Counted from the first letter of the stretch, positions 1-9,492 are shown. The stretch is 64,000 bases of DNA from Gp13-AA77 sp035946735 (GCA_035946735.1 DASYYZ010000024.1:20689-84688), one strand, 5' to 3'. The notes: generated by a model not told the origin, from the letters alone. Made by a program: numbers and translations.

Positions 1-2
1 CC

Positions 3-1901
3 AAGTATCGGGGCGAGTTTGAAGACCGGCTCAAGGCCGTCCTCAAGGAGATCGAGGAATCGAGCGGGCAGGTGATCCTGTTCATCGACGAGCTGCATAC
101 CCTGGTGGGCGCCGGAGCCGCTGAAGGCGCCATCGACGCCTCGAACATGCTGAAGCCGGCGCTGGCGCGCGGAGAGCTGCGCTGTATTGGCGCCACCACG
201 CTCAACGAGTTCAAGAAGCACATCGAGAAGGACGCGGCTTTGGAGCGGCGCTTTCAGCCCGTCTACGTTGGCGAGCCTACCGTGGAAGACACCATCGCTA
301 TTCTGCGCGGACTCAAAGAGCGCTACGAAGAACATCACGAGGTGCGGATTAAGGACTCGGCGATCGTGGCTGCCGCCGTGCTCTCGAACCGCTATATTAC
401 TGACCGTTTCCTGCCTGACAAGGCCATCGACTTGATCGACGAGGCGGCCTCCAGCCTGCGGATCGAGATCGACTCCAAGCCGGTCGAGATCGACCGGATC
501 GAGAGGTGCGTCACCCAGCTTGAAATCGAGCGTCATGCGCTGGGCAAGGAGGATGATCCCGCCTCAAAGGAGCGTCTTAAGGCGATCGAGCAGGAGCTCG
601 GCGAGCTGCGCGAGAAGTCCGATGCGTTGAAGCTGCGCTGGAGGGCAGAAAAGGAAGTGATCACCCGCATCAGCACTTTGAAGAGCCAGATCGAGCAGGC
701 CAAGGCCGAGGAGCAGCGCGTCACTGCCGAGGGCAACCTCAACAAGGCGTCCGAGATTTTGTACGGGACACTCCCGTCTCTCGAGAAGCAACTGGCAGCC
801 GCTGAAGGTGACTTGGAAAAGAAGCAGCAGGCCGGGCGCATGCTTAAGTCCGAGGTCGATGAAGAGGACGTGGCGCGCGTGGTCTCGAAGTGGACCGGCA
901 TCCCGGGCTCGAAGCTGCTCGAAGGCGAGGTCGTCAAGCTTGTTGGGATGGAAAACCGCCTGCGCCTGCGGGTGGTGGGCCAGGACGACGCTTTAAAGCT
1001 GGTCGCGAACGCCGTGCGTCGCAGCCGTGCCGGTCTCTCCGACCCGAACCGTCCCATCGGCTCGTTTCTGTTTCTGGGGCCGACGGGCGTCGGCAAGACC
1101 GAGCTTGCTCGCGCTCTCGCTGAATTTCTGTTCGACGACGAACACGCCATGCTGCGCATCGATATGTCGGAATACATGGAGAAACACTCGGTGGCCCGGC
1201 TCATCGGCGCGCCTCCGGGCTACGTCGGCTACGAGGAAGGCGGCCAGTTGACCGAGCCCGTCCGGCGCCGGCCTTATGCCGTGCTGCTGTTCGATGAAAT
1301 CGAGAAGGGGCACACCGACGTCTTCAACATCTTTCTGCAGGTTCTCGATGAGGGCCGGCTCACCGATGGCCAGGGCCGCACCGTAAGCTTCCAGAACACG
1401 GTGATCATCATGACTTCTAACATCGCGAGCCATGAAATTCATGCTGCGATGGGGCCCGAGGGCGGGCACGACAAGCGCTCCGGTGAGTCACACGAGATTT
1501 CCGAGGGGCTGCGGCGGAACATCCAGGCCACTCTGCTGCAACATTTCCGGCCGGAATTTATCAACCGGATCGACGAGATCGTGATCTTCAATCCGCTTGG
1601 CAAGCGGGAAATCGAGAAGATCGTCGATCTGCAGCTCGACCACGTGCGCCGCCTGCTGTCCGAACGCAAGGTGGAATTGGATCTCACGGACAAGGCTCGC
1701 GAGCTGCTGTTCCGCGAAGGCTACGACCCGCAATTCGGCGCCCGTCCCCTGAAGCGGGCCATCCAGCGGCTCATCCAGGACCCGCTCGCCATGAAGCTGC
1801 TCGAAGGCGACGTCCGTCCCGGCGACAAAGTGCTGCTGGATGGCGATTTGCGCAAAGGCGAGATGAAGTTCGAGCGGGAAACAGCGAAAGCCGCGCCTTG
1901 A
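3..1901 (+). CDS. clpB: ATP-dependent chaperone ClpB, 5'-truncated by window edge
   Basis: This is the Hsp100 disaggregase that works with DnaK to pull apart protein aggregates in the cytoplasm. The frame is already open at base 3 (KYRGEFEDR, typical of the first AAA+ module), so the N-domain and the first Walker A lie outside the window. Visible here are the first-module Walker B (ILFIDELHTLVGAG), the arginine-rich ALERRFQPV stretch, a long coiled-coil middle domain (about 130-260 residues into the visible part) that separates ClpB from ClpA/ClpC, the second Walker A (GPTGVGKTELARAL) and second Walker B (VLLFDEIEKGH). The C-terminal D2-small domain ends normally (GARPLKRAIQRLIQDPLA). No frameshift is seen. 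The next gene is convergent. Confidence 0.97.
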   Translation, partial: KYRGEFEDRLKAVLKEIEESSGQVILFIDELHTLVGAGAAEGAIDASNMLKPALARGELRCIGATTLNEFKKHIEKDAALERRFQPVYVGEPTVEDTIAILRGLKERYEEHHEVRIKDSAIVAAAVLSNRYITDRFLPDKAIDLIDEAASSLRIEIDSKPVEIDRIERCVTQLEIERHALGKEDDPASKERLKAIEQELGELREKSDALKLRWRAEKEVITRISTLKSQIEQAKAEEQRVTAEGNLNKASEILYGTLPSLEKQLAAAEGDLEKKQQAGRMLKSEVDEEDVARVVSKWTGIPGSKLLEGEVVKLVGMENRLRLRVVGQDDALKLVANAVRRSRAGLSDPNRPIGSFLFLGPTGVGKTELARALAEFLFDDEHAMLRIDMSEYMEKHSVARLIGAPPGYVGYEEGGQLTEPVRRRPYAVLLFDEIEKGHTDVFNIFLQVLDEGRLTDGQGRTVSFQNTVIIMTSNIASHEIHAAMGPEGGHDKRSGESHEISEGLRRNIQATLLQHFRPEFINRIDEIVIFNPLGKREIEKIVDLQLDHVRRLLSERKVELDLTDKARELLFREGYDPQFGARPLKRAIQRLIQDPLAMKLLEGDVRPGDKVLLDGDLRKGEMKFERETAKAAP

Positions 1902-2022
1902 GACTCTGCTCCTCACTGAGTCTGCTCCTCCTCTGAGGATGTTCGGGGTGAACGCGCCTCGTCGGCTTTTCCCGAATGTCCTCGGCCACTCGATCGAAAA
2001 ATCGGCAATCCGAAGAGGTCGA

Positions 2023-4836
2023 TTATTCATAGCGCAGCGCCACCATGGGATCGACTCGAGACGCGCGGCGAGCCGGTACGTAGCCGGCAAATGCCGCCGC
2101 AGCCACCAGCAGCAACGCCGCGCCGGCGATGGTCAACGGATCGTTCGGCTTCAGCCCGAACAGCAGGCTTGAGATCAGGCGCGTCGCTTCGAGTGCCCCG
2201 AACACACCCAGGGTGATTCCAATCGCCACCAGCACCAGAGTCTCGCGCAGGACCATGCCAAGAATCTCAGCGCGGTTCGCGCCCAGCGCCATACGGATGC
2301 CGATCTCGCGGGTACGTTGCGAGGTGGCGAAGGCCATGATGCCGTAAACGCCCAGGCAGCCGAGCAGCGCAGCCAGCAAGCCGAAGAAACTGGTGAGGCG
2401 CGCGAAGAGGCGCTCCTGAAACAAGGTTTGATTGATCTGCTCAACCTGGCTCTTGACGTCGAAGAGCGCCAGGTTCGGGTCCGTGCCCTGAGAGACGCGA
2501 CGCACGGCCGGCGCCAGCGCCATGGGATCGCCTGCGGTACGCACCTCGAAGTGCATGCCACCCAGCAACTTCACTTCCTGCAGGTATGGAGTGTAAACGG
2601 TGGGAGGGACCTCTTGCCGAAGATCGCTGTATTTGGCGTCGCCCGCCACACCCACAATCTCGATATCGGCTTTGGTCTTTTGATCGCCAAAACCGAATCG
2701 CCTACCGATGGGGCTTCCGCTGCCCAGGTATTTGCGAACGAACTTTTGGTTCACCACTGCCACCTTGGGTGCTGCGGCCGCGTCGCCTTCGCCGATGCCG
2801 CGCCCGAGAATGATCGGCATGCCGAGGGTTTCAAAAAAAACCGGACCTACCCGGTTCCACCAGGCCTCGAGGCCGTCTCTCTTCTCACCCGCCTTTGGCG
2901 TGTAGCCGAGAATACCGACCGAGTTGATGGCCTCGCCGTTGCCGATCAGCGTCAAGGCCGACAGAGTCACTGAGCGCACACCGGGCAACGCCTGGAGGCG
3001 CCGGGTAAACTCCTGGTAAAAATCCGCCAGACGCTGTTCCTTGTAGCCATCCTGAGTGGGGTCAACGCCGAAGAGGAGGAGGTTTCGTTCATTGAACCCC
3101 GCATCGACATTTTGGAGATTGGCCAGCGTGCGGACAAACAAGCCCGCGCCGACCAGCAGCAGAAGAGAGAGTCCCACTTGCGTGACCACCAGCGTCTTGC
3201 CGAGCCCCAAACGCAAGCCGCGACGGCGCTCCTGCGCACCCGGCATTTTTCCTGCGCTTTCTTTAAGCGCGGGAGTGAGATCGACGCGGGTGCTTCGCAG
3301 TGCCGGCGAAAGCCCAAACAGAATGCCTGTAAGCAGCGAAACCGCCGCGGTGAAACCGAGCACCCCTGGATCAGGTGTCACGCTCAAGCTCACGGGATTG
3401 CGGCCGCTCGACATAAAGGCAACCAGAAGGTGCGTTCCCCAGAAGGCCAGGAGCAGCCCCAAAATACCGCCCATGGCGGCCAGCAGCACGCTCTCCGTCA
3501 GCAATTGCCGGACGAGCCGCGATCTTTTGCCGCCAATGGCCAGCCGTACGGCAATCTCCTTCTGGCGCGAAGTGCCGCGCGCCAGGAGAAGATTGGCAAC
3601 GTTCGCGCACGCGATCAGCAGCACCAGTCCCACCACCGTCATCAGGACATACAGTGGCTTGGAGAATTCCCCGCGCAGCTCATCGAGGCCCTTGCTCCCG
3701 GGTTCCACTTCCAGGTGGGGAATGGTTTCCGGCTTAATGGTGGGTTTTACGTCCGGCGACATACTTTGCTGAAGCAATACGTCGAGTTGAGCGCGCGCCT
3801 GTTGTTCGCTCACGCCCGGCTTTAGGCGGCCCATGATGAGCAGCCACCACTGGTTGCGCGCCGCGAAGAGCGTTCCCGCAGGTTTTGCGGCGCCGCCCGG
3901 CGCGGGCTCGGGAGGCTCAGGTGACCACCGCGGCTCCACCTGTGGCTGGCTGTGAAGCGGCAGCCAGACTTCAACGGCGCGTCCGGGCTGCACGCCATAG
4001 AACTCGGGCGGGCTCACACCGACAATCGTTACGGGGACGCTGTTCACCGTGATCGTCCGCCCCAAAACGCCAGGGTCGCGCCCGAAACGCCGCTCCCAGT
4101 AGCCATAACTGATAACCGCCGCGGGACCTGCGCCAATGCGGTCGTCATCGGGAGTGAGGGCACGGCCCAGGATGGGCTCAACGCCCAGCGTCGAGAAAAA
4201 AGTTCCCGAGACGAGTTCGCCCTCGGCGCGGCCCGGCACTCCTTTATAACCCACGTTCAAGTCGCTGCTGTTACCGGCCAGTGCCAACACGTCCGAAAAT
4301 ACGTGATTGTGCACGCGGATCTGCTCATAGCCGAGATAAGCAAAGGACGTGCTGGTGTTGCGTCCGCCTTTATCTAAACCCCAATTGCCCGTGAGGCCGC
4401 TGATGATGCCGTTTGGCCACCCATGCGAGGCCCACTTCAGCAGCAGAAGCTGCTGCGGACTCTGAACGGGCAGCATCTTGAGCAGCACCGCGTCAATCAA
4501 GCTGAAGATGGCCGTATTAGCGCCGATTCCGAGCGCGAGCGAGAGCACCGCAACGGCCGTGAATCCGGGACTGCGCCGCATGGCGCGTAGACCATAGCGC
4601 ACGTCTTGACTCAGACGTTCCAGCAGGATCGATCCCCACATGGCTCGTGTCTCCTCCCGTTTCAGGCCCGGGTTGCCGAAGGCGCGCAGCGCGGCGTAAC
4701 GAGCCTCGCTGGGCTGCATGCCGGCGGCGATGTTCTCGTTCGTCTTCATGTCGAGGTGGAAGCGCAGCTCGTCGTCGAGATCGTGCTCCTGGGTGGACCG
4801 TCCGAACAGTGAGCGTAATCGTTTCGTCAGTCGCAT
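2023..4836 (-). CDS. Large MacB/FtsX-type ABC permease (acidobacterial duplicated-permease type)
   Basis: This 937-residue inner-membrane protein is the permease half of a MacB-like ABC exporter, with no ATPase gene beside it. The N-terminal 70 residues are cytoplasmic and charged (DLDDELRFHLDM). A first membrane helix follows (FTAVAVLSLALGIGANTAIF), then a periplasmic MacB_PCD domain. Next come a first FtsX block (VGLVLLIACANVANLLLARG, then EIAVRLAIG), a second periplasmic region and a final FtsX block (LGVYGIMAFATSQRTREIGI). This doubled architecture is much longer than MacB (about 650 residues) and typical of Acidobacteriota. The start ATG is at 4836. It lies downstream of a PadR gene on the same strand, with a repeat between them, so PadR control is likely. 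The substrate cannot be told from sequence. Confidence 0.9.
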   Translation of the reverse strand: MRLTKRLRSLFGRSTQEHDLDDELRFHLDMKTNENIAAGMQPSEARYAALRAFGNPGLKREETRAMWGSILLERLSQDVRYGLRAMRRSPGFTAVAVLSLALGIGANTAIFSLIDAVLLKMLPVQSPQQLLLLKWASHGWPNGIISGLTGNWGLDKGGRNTSTSFAYLGYEQIRVHNHVFSDVLALAGNSSDLNVGYKGVPGRAEGELVSGTFFSTLGVEPILGRALTPDDDRIGAGPAAVISYGYWERRFGRDPGVLGRTITVNSVPVTIVGVSPPEFYGVQPGRAVEVWLPLHSQPQVEPRWSPEPPEPAPGGAAKPAGTLFAARNQWWLLIMGRLKPGVSEQQARAQLDVLLQQSMSPDVKPTIKPETIPHLEVEPGSKGLDELRGEFSKPLYVLMTVVGLVLLIACANVANLLLARGTSRQKEIAVRLAIGGKRSRLVRQLLTESVLLAAMGGILGLLLAFWGTHLLVAFMSSGRNPVSLSVTPDPGVLGFTAAVSLLTGILFGLSPALRSTRVDLTPALKESAGKMPGAQERRRGLRLGLGKTLVVTQVGLSLLLLVGAGLFVRTLANLQNVDAGFNERNLLLFGVDPTQDGYKEQRLADFYQEFTRRLQALPGVRSVTLSALTLIGNGEAINSVGILGYTPKAGEKRDGLEAWWNRVGPVFFETLGMPIILGRGIGEGDAAAAPKVAVVNQKFVRKYLGSGSPIGRRFGFGDQKTKADIEIVGVAGDAKYSDLRQEVPPTVYTPYLQEVKLLGGMHFEVRTAGDPMALAPAVRRVSQGTDPNLALFDVKSQVEQINQTLFQERLFARLTSFFGLLAALLGCLGVYGIMAFATSQRTREIGIRMALGANRAEILGMVLRETLVLVAIGITLGVFGALEATRLISSLLFGLKPNDPLTIAGAALLLVAAAAFAGYVPARRASRVDPMVALRYE

Positions 4837-4880
4837 CGAATTTCCCTCGTGTCTCCAGGTAAATCCTGTAACTTCGATTG

Positions 4881-5020
4881 GCTGTCATTTCGAGCCCGTT
4901 CGCTTCTCCGCTGTGAACGGTCCTGAGCGCAGTGAAGGAGCTCAGGGTAAACTTCGCGAGAAATCTCGTAGGCCCTCTTATTGTCCAGAGCGAGATTCCT
5001 CGCTGCGCCCGGAATGAAAA
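4881..5020. repeat. Dispersed REP-like intergenic repeat
   Basis: This GC-rich block between the PadR gene and its permease reads in one minus-strand frame as FRAQRGISL and further apparent peptide. That spurious peptide often shows up where intergenic repeats of Acidobacteriota and related soil genomes are translated. Its ends are loosely inverted (GTCATTTC at the left, GGAATGAAAAG at the right). I see no gene in it. The class assignment rests on remembered patterns, and no second full copy is present in this window. Confidence 0.5.
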
Positions 5021-5042
5021 GTCTTCGAAAGAGGTTCTCCTG

Positions 5043-5366
5043 CTATGCAAATCGGAGCACCTTGGCCACGGCTCCGGCCACGCGGCCCCAGGCCGCTTCT
5101 TCCTGAGCTAGCCGCTTGCGGCCGGTCGCGGTCAACCGGTAGAACTTGGCGCGGCGGCCGGTGCTCGTGACTCGCCAGTCCGCGGTGATCCAGTCCGCGT
5201 GCTCCATGCGGTGCAGTGCCGGATAGAGCGAGCCTTCCTCTACGCGCAGAACCTCCTCGGAAATCTGCTGGATGCGCTGCGCCACCGCGTAGCCATGCAT
5301 CGGCCCGCGCGCCAGTGTTTTCAGAATCAAAAGATCGAGAGCGCCTTGCAGTTGGTCTTTCGCCAT
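5043..5366 (-). CDS. PadR-family transcriptional regulator
   Basis: This 107-residue protein is a winged-helix repressor of the PadR type, short form. The signature opening is present (QLQGALDLLILKTLARGPMHGYAVA), then the recognition segment (GSLYPALHRMEHADWI), then the beta-wing (RRAKFYRLTATGRKRL) and a C-terminal helix (EEAAWGRVAGAVAKVL). It is about the same length as its paralogue at 6286-6618 and similar through the DNA-binding part. It lies 206 bp upstream of a large permease gene on the same strand, an arrangement recurrent in Acidobacteriota, so it probably controls that permease. Its own upstream region carries a direct repeat of CCTAGAG that may be its operator. Confidence 0.93.
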   Translation of the reverse strand: MAKDQLQGALDLLILKTLARGPMHGYAVAQRIQQISEEVLRVEEGSLYPALHRMEHADWITADWRVTSTGRRAKFYRLTATGRKRLAQEEAAWGRVAGAVAKVLRFA

Positions 5367-5375
5367 AGGTCGAAC

Positions 5376-5421
5376 CCTAGAGTTCTATGCCTAGAGTGCT
5401 CTGCTTTGTTGGGATTGTCAA
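5376..5421 (-). promoter_or_regulatory. PadR gene promoter region with direct repeat
   Basis: Read on the minus strand, a perfect TTGACA (5421-5416) lies upstream of the PadR start. Two copies of the heptamer CCTAGAG (plus-strand 5376-5382 and 5390-5396, 14 bp apart) sit between it and the start codon at 5366, about where the -10 element should be. No good -10 hexamer at ideal spacing was found. Autoregulation by the PadR protein is inferred. Confidence 0.4.
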
Positions 5422-5498
5422 GCGGCTAAAGCGCTACGCTGGCGATCATGGTCTGGGCCACGCGTCGCATGACCGCTGGAGGAAGAAAGCCCGATGAA

Positions 5499-6095
5499 TC
5501 AAGGTGTGGCCAGTTTCTGTTCCAAAGCCGCCTTCACCTCCGGCCATTCCTCCCGAGTCACGCTGAAGTAGACGCTGTGCCGCAGACGGCCGCTGGCGGT
5601 GACCATGTGGTTGCGCAGGGTACCCTCTTCCTTGGCGCCGATGCGAGCGATGGCGCGGCGCGAGCGCTCATTGAGCGAATCGGTCTTGAGCCCCACCCGG
5701 TTGCAGCCCCAGCTATCGAACGCGCAACCAAGCATCAGGTACTTGGCTTCAGTGTTGATAATTGTGCGCTGCCAAGGCGGAGCGATCCAGGTGTAACCAA
5801 TCTCGAGGCTGCGATTCGGGCGGTCAATGGTCATGAAGCGCGTGGATCCAACTGCGAGTCCCGTGCTGCGCGCGATGGTGGCAAGGGGCAGTGATTTGCC
5901 GGCCTTCTGCTCCTCGAGCGCAGTGACAATGAGCGCCTTCATGTCTTCCGGCGTCCGGATAGGCTGCGCATACCAGCGAAAAATATCGTCCTGGAGTCCG
6001 ATTTCGACCAGGCGCGGCAAGTGCGCCATCGTGAGCGGCTCCAAACGAACGTGCTCTCCCTCCAGTACCGCAGGCTCGAACGAGATTTCCGGCAT
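5499..6095 (-). CDS. GNAT-family N-acetyltransferase (RimJ/RimL type)
   Basis: This 198-residue protein fits the Acetyltransf_3 branch of GNAT enzymes, which transfer acetyl from acetyl-CoA to an amine such as a protein N-terminus or a small molecule. The family start (LEGEHVRLEPLTMAHLPRLV) is at residues 12-31. The core strand runs through STRFMTIDRPNRSLEIGYTW (about 100-120), the acetyl-CoA loop region is PPWQRTIINTEAKYLML (about 122-138), and the late NERSRRAIARIGAKEEG motif (about 160-176) is typical of RimJ/RimL. The ATG at 6095 is preceded by AAAGGGGACC. The gene sits alone between two PadR-permease units. Its substrate is unknown. Confidence 0.88.
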   Translation of the reverse strand: MPEISFEPAVLEGEHVRLEPLTMAHLPRLVEIGLQDDIFRWYAQPIRTPEDMKALIVTALEEQKAGKSLPLATIARSTGLAVGSTRFMTIDRPNRSLEIGYTWIAPPWQRTIINTEAKYLMLGCAFDSWGCNRVGLKTDSLNERSRRAIARIGAKEEGTLRNHMVTASGRLRHSVYFSVTREEWPEVKAALEQKLATP

Positions 6096-6227
6096 GGTTG
6101 GTCCCCTTTCGAAAGCAGTAGGCGCTGGGCAGCCGGCCCATCGGCAAGGAGCCGGCTCTGCCGCTCGTCTGCCCGCAACATTCAGTGTAGGGGAAATGCG
6201 ATCCCCGGGGGCGTCCGTGATCTCCTA

Positions 6228-6273
6228 TTGACATTCGATAGGAACCGGAGATACTCTCATATCGGCTTCCTAT
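6228..6273 (+). promoter_or_regulatory. Promoter and probable PadR operator
   Basis: A perfect -35 TTGACA (6228-6233) is followed after 16 bp by GATACT (6250-6255, 4/6 to TATAAT). An imperfect inverted repeat with 15-bp arms (6238-6252 and 6259-6273, 12/15 complementary, outer 7 bp ATAGGAA/TTCCTAT perfect) straddles the -10. That is the expected place for an autorepressing PadR operator. The right arm runs straight into the TAGGAGGA ribosome binding site of the PadR gene. Confidence 0.6.
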
Positions 6274-6285
6274 AGGAGGACGGAT

Positions 6286-6618
6286 TTGGATCGGAACCAG
6301 GTCGAACTGCTGCAGGGCACGCTGGACCTGCTCATCTTGAAAACCCTCGGTCTCGAGCCGCTTCACGGCCTCGGGATCGCGCGCCGGATTGAGCAGGTCA
6401 CACGCGGGACCTTTCAAGTGAAGCCGGGATCGCTCTTTCCAGCCTTGCACCGGATGGAGGAGCAAGGCTGGTTGTCGTCATCGTGGGGGGTGTCCGAAAA
6501 CCGCCGCCGCGCCAAGTATTACCAATTGACCCGCGCCGGCCGGCGGCAGCTTGAAACCGAGACCGAGCGCTGGGGCCGGATTTCGCTCGCCATCGCTCGA
6601 GCATTAGAGGCGACATAA
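6286..6618 (+). CDS. PadR-family transcriptional regulator
   Basis: This 110-residue winged-helix regulator of the PadR family has the classic opening (ELLQGTLDLLILKTLGLEPL), then HGLGIARRIEQVTRG, the GSLFPALHRMEEQGWL recognition part, the RRAKYYQLTRAGRRQL wing, and a C-terminal dimerisation helix ending EATERWGRISLAI-like. The start is a TTG at 6286 with a strong TAGGAGGA 5 bases upstream; no ATG fits as well. It lies 32 bp upstream of a large permease gene, clearly in one operon. A palindromic element over its promoter suggests autoregulation, relieved by an unknown ligand or stress. Confidence 0.94.
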   Translation: MDRNQVELLQGTLDLLILKTLGLEPLHGLGIARRIEQVTRGTFQVKPGSLFPALHRMEEQGWLSSSWGVSENRRRAKYYQLTRAGRRQLETETERWGRISLAIARALEAT

Positions 6619-6650
6619 AGGCACTCAGGCCCGCGATAGGAACCGAGTCT

Positions 6651-9362
6651 ATGCGGATACTGCTTTGCATTTCGAACCTTTGGCGCAACTTGTTTCGCCG
6701 CGTGCAACTGGAGCAGCAACTCGACGACGAAGTTCGTTCCTACGTCGATCTGTTGGCGGAAGAGAAGATCAGGACCGGAATGAGCGCGCAGACGGCTCAT
6801 CGGGAGGCGGTGATGGAACTCGGCGGCATGGAACAGGTCAAGGAAGAGGTGCGCGGAATCCGAGCCGGCTCGCAGATCGAAATCCTGATGCAGGATTTTC
6901 GCTACGGTTTGCGGATGCTGGCGAAGAACCCGGGCTTCACGGCTGTGGCCGTGCTGACGCTGGCTCTCGGCATCGGAGTGAACAGCACTATTTTCAGCGT
7001 GATCAGCACTATGGTGCTGCGGAAGCCGCCCGTCCATGATCCCGACCGGTTGATGATGCTCTTCAGCAGGAACGCCGGCGCCGGGGGGACGGGCGATGAC
7101 GCCAACCGCTCGCCGGTGTCGCCTCCTGACTTCGTCGACTGGCGCGCGCAGGCGGCCTCGTTTACAGGAATTGCAGCCGCCTCGTCTTTTGAGAACGACA
7201 GCCACGTTACGCTGAGCGGCGGCAGCGAACCGGAGCGCGTGCCGAGCGCGCAGGTGTCAGCGAATTACTTTGAGGTGCTGGGCGTCTCTCCGATACTGGG
7301 ACGCGGCTTCCTACCGGGCGAAGACCAGGTTGGCCGCGGCCAGGTGGTGCTGCTGCGCGCCGACCTGTGGAAGCGCCGTTTCGGCGCCGATCCGGGCGTT
7401 CTGGGCCGCACGGTGAAGGTGAACGGAGAGGTCTATACCGCAATCGGCGTCATGCCGGACTCGTTCCGTCAGCTCTGGATGTTTCCCGAGCAGCTCTGGA
7501 CTCCGCTGGCCTTCGCGCCCGCGCAACTGGCGCCCGCGGCGCGCGCCCAGCGGAGCCTCAGCGTGTTCGGACGGCTGAAGCCCGGCGTGAGCGAGACACA
7601 GGCGCGATCCGAACTCGAAACCATCTCGCAACGGATCGCCGCGAGCAACCCTGAAAGCAACAAAGACTGGGGTGCGAACGTCTTGACCCTTCAGGAGTAC
7701 GCGATCCAGGAAAGCAACGCCGCCACGGCGCTGGCGTTTCTGATGGCGGCGGTGGGATTCGTCCTGCTGATCGCTTGCGCCAATCTCGCCAATCTGCTGC
7801 TGGCCCGCAACGCCAACCGCCAGCGCGAATTCGCGGTTCGAGCGGCACTCGGCGCCGGCCGGCTCCGTCTGGCGCGCCAGCTCCTTTCCGAGTGCCTTCT
7901 CCTGGCTCTGCTCGGCGGCGGCATGGGTCTGCTCTTTGCTGCCTGGGGCCTGCACCTGCTTCGCGCCGCATTCAACTGGAATGAGTGGTCGGTGATGATT
8001 GCCGAACAACTTTCCATCGATGGCAACGTGCTGCTGTTCACGTTCGGGGTCTCGGCGGCCACGGCAATTATCTTTGGCCTTGCTCCCGCCTTTCAGATTT
8101 CCCGACGCGACCCGAACGCCGGTCTCAAGGAAAGCTCGAGATCGACGACCACAGGGCGCGAGCATCATCGTTTGCAAGACCTGCTGGTGATCGCCCAGCT
8201 TGCATTGTCTCTGATCCTGCTGGTGGGTGCGGGAATCTTCGCCGAGAGCTTTATCGAAGAGATGCGGGCAAGACCTGGGATGAATCCGCACAATCTTCTC
8301 ACGGCGTCGATCTCGCTGGCAGGCACGGCCTATAAAGACCCCTCGCGCCAGAGCGCCTTCTTTCAAAGCGTTTTGCGCCAGCTTGCGGGCCTCCCGGAGG
8401 TTCAGTCGGCGGCGGTCACGAGCGACCTGCCCTACACCTTTCCGGGTTATGCGCACATCGCCCTCGAGGGCCGCCCGGTGCCGAAGACGGAGAAACAGGC
8501 GCAGTCCGCATACTTCGCCGTAAGCCCCGGTTATCTCGCCGCCACGGGAATTCCGCTGCATGAGGGGCGCGAATTCACTCTTGCTGACAACGCCGGCTCG
8601 GTTCCGGTGGCGATCGTCAACGAGGCTTTCGCGCAAAAGTTCTTCCCGAACGAGAACCCGTTGGGACGCCACGTCAGAATCAGTCACCCGGAGAGCGCAG
8701 AGAGTGAGGCGGCTGCCGCGAAGTGGAGCGAGATCATCGGTGTGGCCGGCAACGTGGACGAGCTTGTGGGGCAGCAAGCCCCGCGGCCTCAAATTTTCGA
8801 ACCGTTCCTGCAGCGGCCTGACGGCTCAATGAGCGTGATCATACGGCTCAGGACCGAACCGGGCGCCTTTGCAGCCTCGCTGCGGCGCGCCGTCTTGAAG
8901 GTGGACAAAGACCAGCCGGTGACCAACATAAGAACCATGGACCGCGTCTTGCTGGACTCCGCGCAAGGCGACGATGCCATGGCCGGCCTGATGGGCGCGT
9001 TCGCTATCATCGCCCTCATGATGGCGGCGGTCGGCATCTACGGTCTCATCGGCTATCTGGTCGGCCGGCGGACTCACGAGCTGGGCGTGCGCATGGCCCT
9101 TGGCGCGCGCCGCCGGGAGGTCCTGACGCTGGTGCTGCGCCAGTCGATGGGAATGGTGTTGGCAGGTGTAGGCATTGGTTTCCTGGTCTCGCTCACGATG
9201 CCGCGCCTGGTGACTGCAAGCTTTCAGGGATTCCACGCGCACAGCGGATGGATCCTGGCCGGCACGCCCCTCGCCGTGATTCTGGTCGCCACTGCTTCAA
9301 GCTATCTCCCGGCGCGGAAGGCCTCAAATCTCGATCCTATGGCAGCCCTGAGACACGAGTGA
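6651..9362 (+). CDS. Large MacB/FtsX-type ABC permease
   Basis: This 903-residue inner-membrane permease has the doubled MacB/FtsX layout. It shows an N-terminal cytoplasmic part (LEQQLDDEVRSYVDLLAEEK), a first helix (FTAVAVLTLALGIGVNSTIF) and a periplasmic core domain. These are followed by an FtsX block (VGFVLLIACANLANLLLARN, EFAVRAALGAGRLRLARQLL), a second periplasmic domain and a last FtsX block (MMAAVGIYGLIGYLVGRRTH, ending YLPARKASNLDPMAALRHE). It is co-transcribed with the PadR gene upstream. The 12-mer CGATAGGAACCG, which forms the left arm of the PadR operator, recurs at 6634-6645 just before this ATG, where it may double as ribosome binding site. No ATPase is adjacent, so the cargo is unknown. 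Its 3' end was copied downstream. Confidence 0.92.
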   Translation: MRILLCISNLWRNLFRRVQLEQQLDDEVRSYVDLLAEEKIRTGMSAQTAHREAVMELGGMEQVKEEVRGIRAGSQIEILMQDFRYGLRMLAKNPGFTAVAVLTLALGIGVNSTIFSVISTMVLRKPPVHDPDRLMMLFSRNAGAGGTGDDANRSPVSPPDFVDWRAQAASFTGIAAASSFENDSHVTLSGGSEPERVPSAQVSANYFEVLGVSPILGRGFLPGEDQVGRGQVVLLRADLWKRRFGADPGVLGRTVKVNGEVYTAIGVMPDSFRQLWMFPEQLWTPLAFAPAQLAPAARAQRSLSVFGRLKPGVSETQARSELETISQRIAASNPESNKDWGANVLTLQEYAIQESNAATALAFLMAAVGFVLLIACANLANLLLARNANRQREFAVRAALGAGRLRLARQLLSECLLLALLGGGMGLLFAAWGLHLLRAAFNWNEWSVMIAEQLSIDGNVLLFTFGVSAATAIIFGLAPAFQISRRDPNAGLKESSRSTTTGREHHRLQDLLVIAQLALSLILLVGAGIFAESFIEEMRARPGMNPHNLLTASISLAGTAYKDPSRQSAFFQSVLRQLAGLPEVQSAAVTSDLPYTFPGYAHIALEGRPVPKTEKQAQSAYFAVSPGYLAATGIPLHEGREFTLADNAGSVPVAIVNEAFAQKFFPNENPLGRHVRISHPESAESEAAAAKWSEIIGVAGNVDELVGQQAPRPQIFEPFLQRPDGSMSVIIRLRTEPGAFAASLRRAVLKVDKDQPVTNIRTMDRVLLDSAQGDDAMAGLMGAFAIIALMMAAVGIYGLIGYLVGRRTHELGVRMALGARRREVLTLVLRQSMGMVLAGVGIGFLVSLTMPRLVTASFQGFHAHSGWILAGTPLAVILVATASSYLPARKASNLDPMAALRHE

Positions 9363-9492
9363 AACTTTCGATCGATCGGCTGCGTATATTTGTGGGCTGG
9401 CTTGTGTGTTCTCAACACGTACGCGCAGGCGCTATAGGCGCAGAATCAGCCGGTGTACGCAAGTGGAAGGAAATTTCAAAAGGAGATTGCTG

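Noticed and set aside
533..1204. Long minus-strand open frame opposite clpB
   Set aside because: Serine/arginine-rich shadow of a strongly coding plus-strand gene; no ribosome binding site.
7311..8792. 493-codon minus-strand open frame opposite the second permease
   Set aside because: Composition is the mirror of the real gene in GC-rich DNA; no recognisable domain or start signal.
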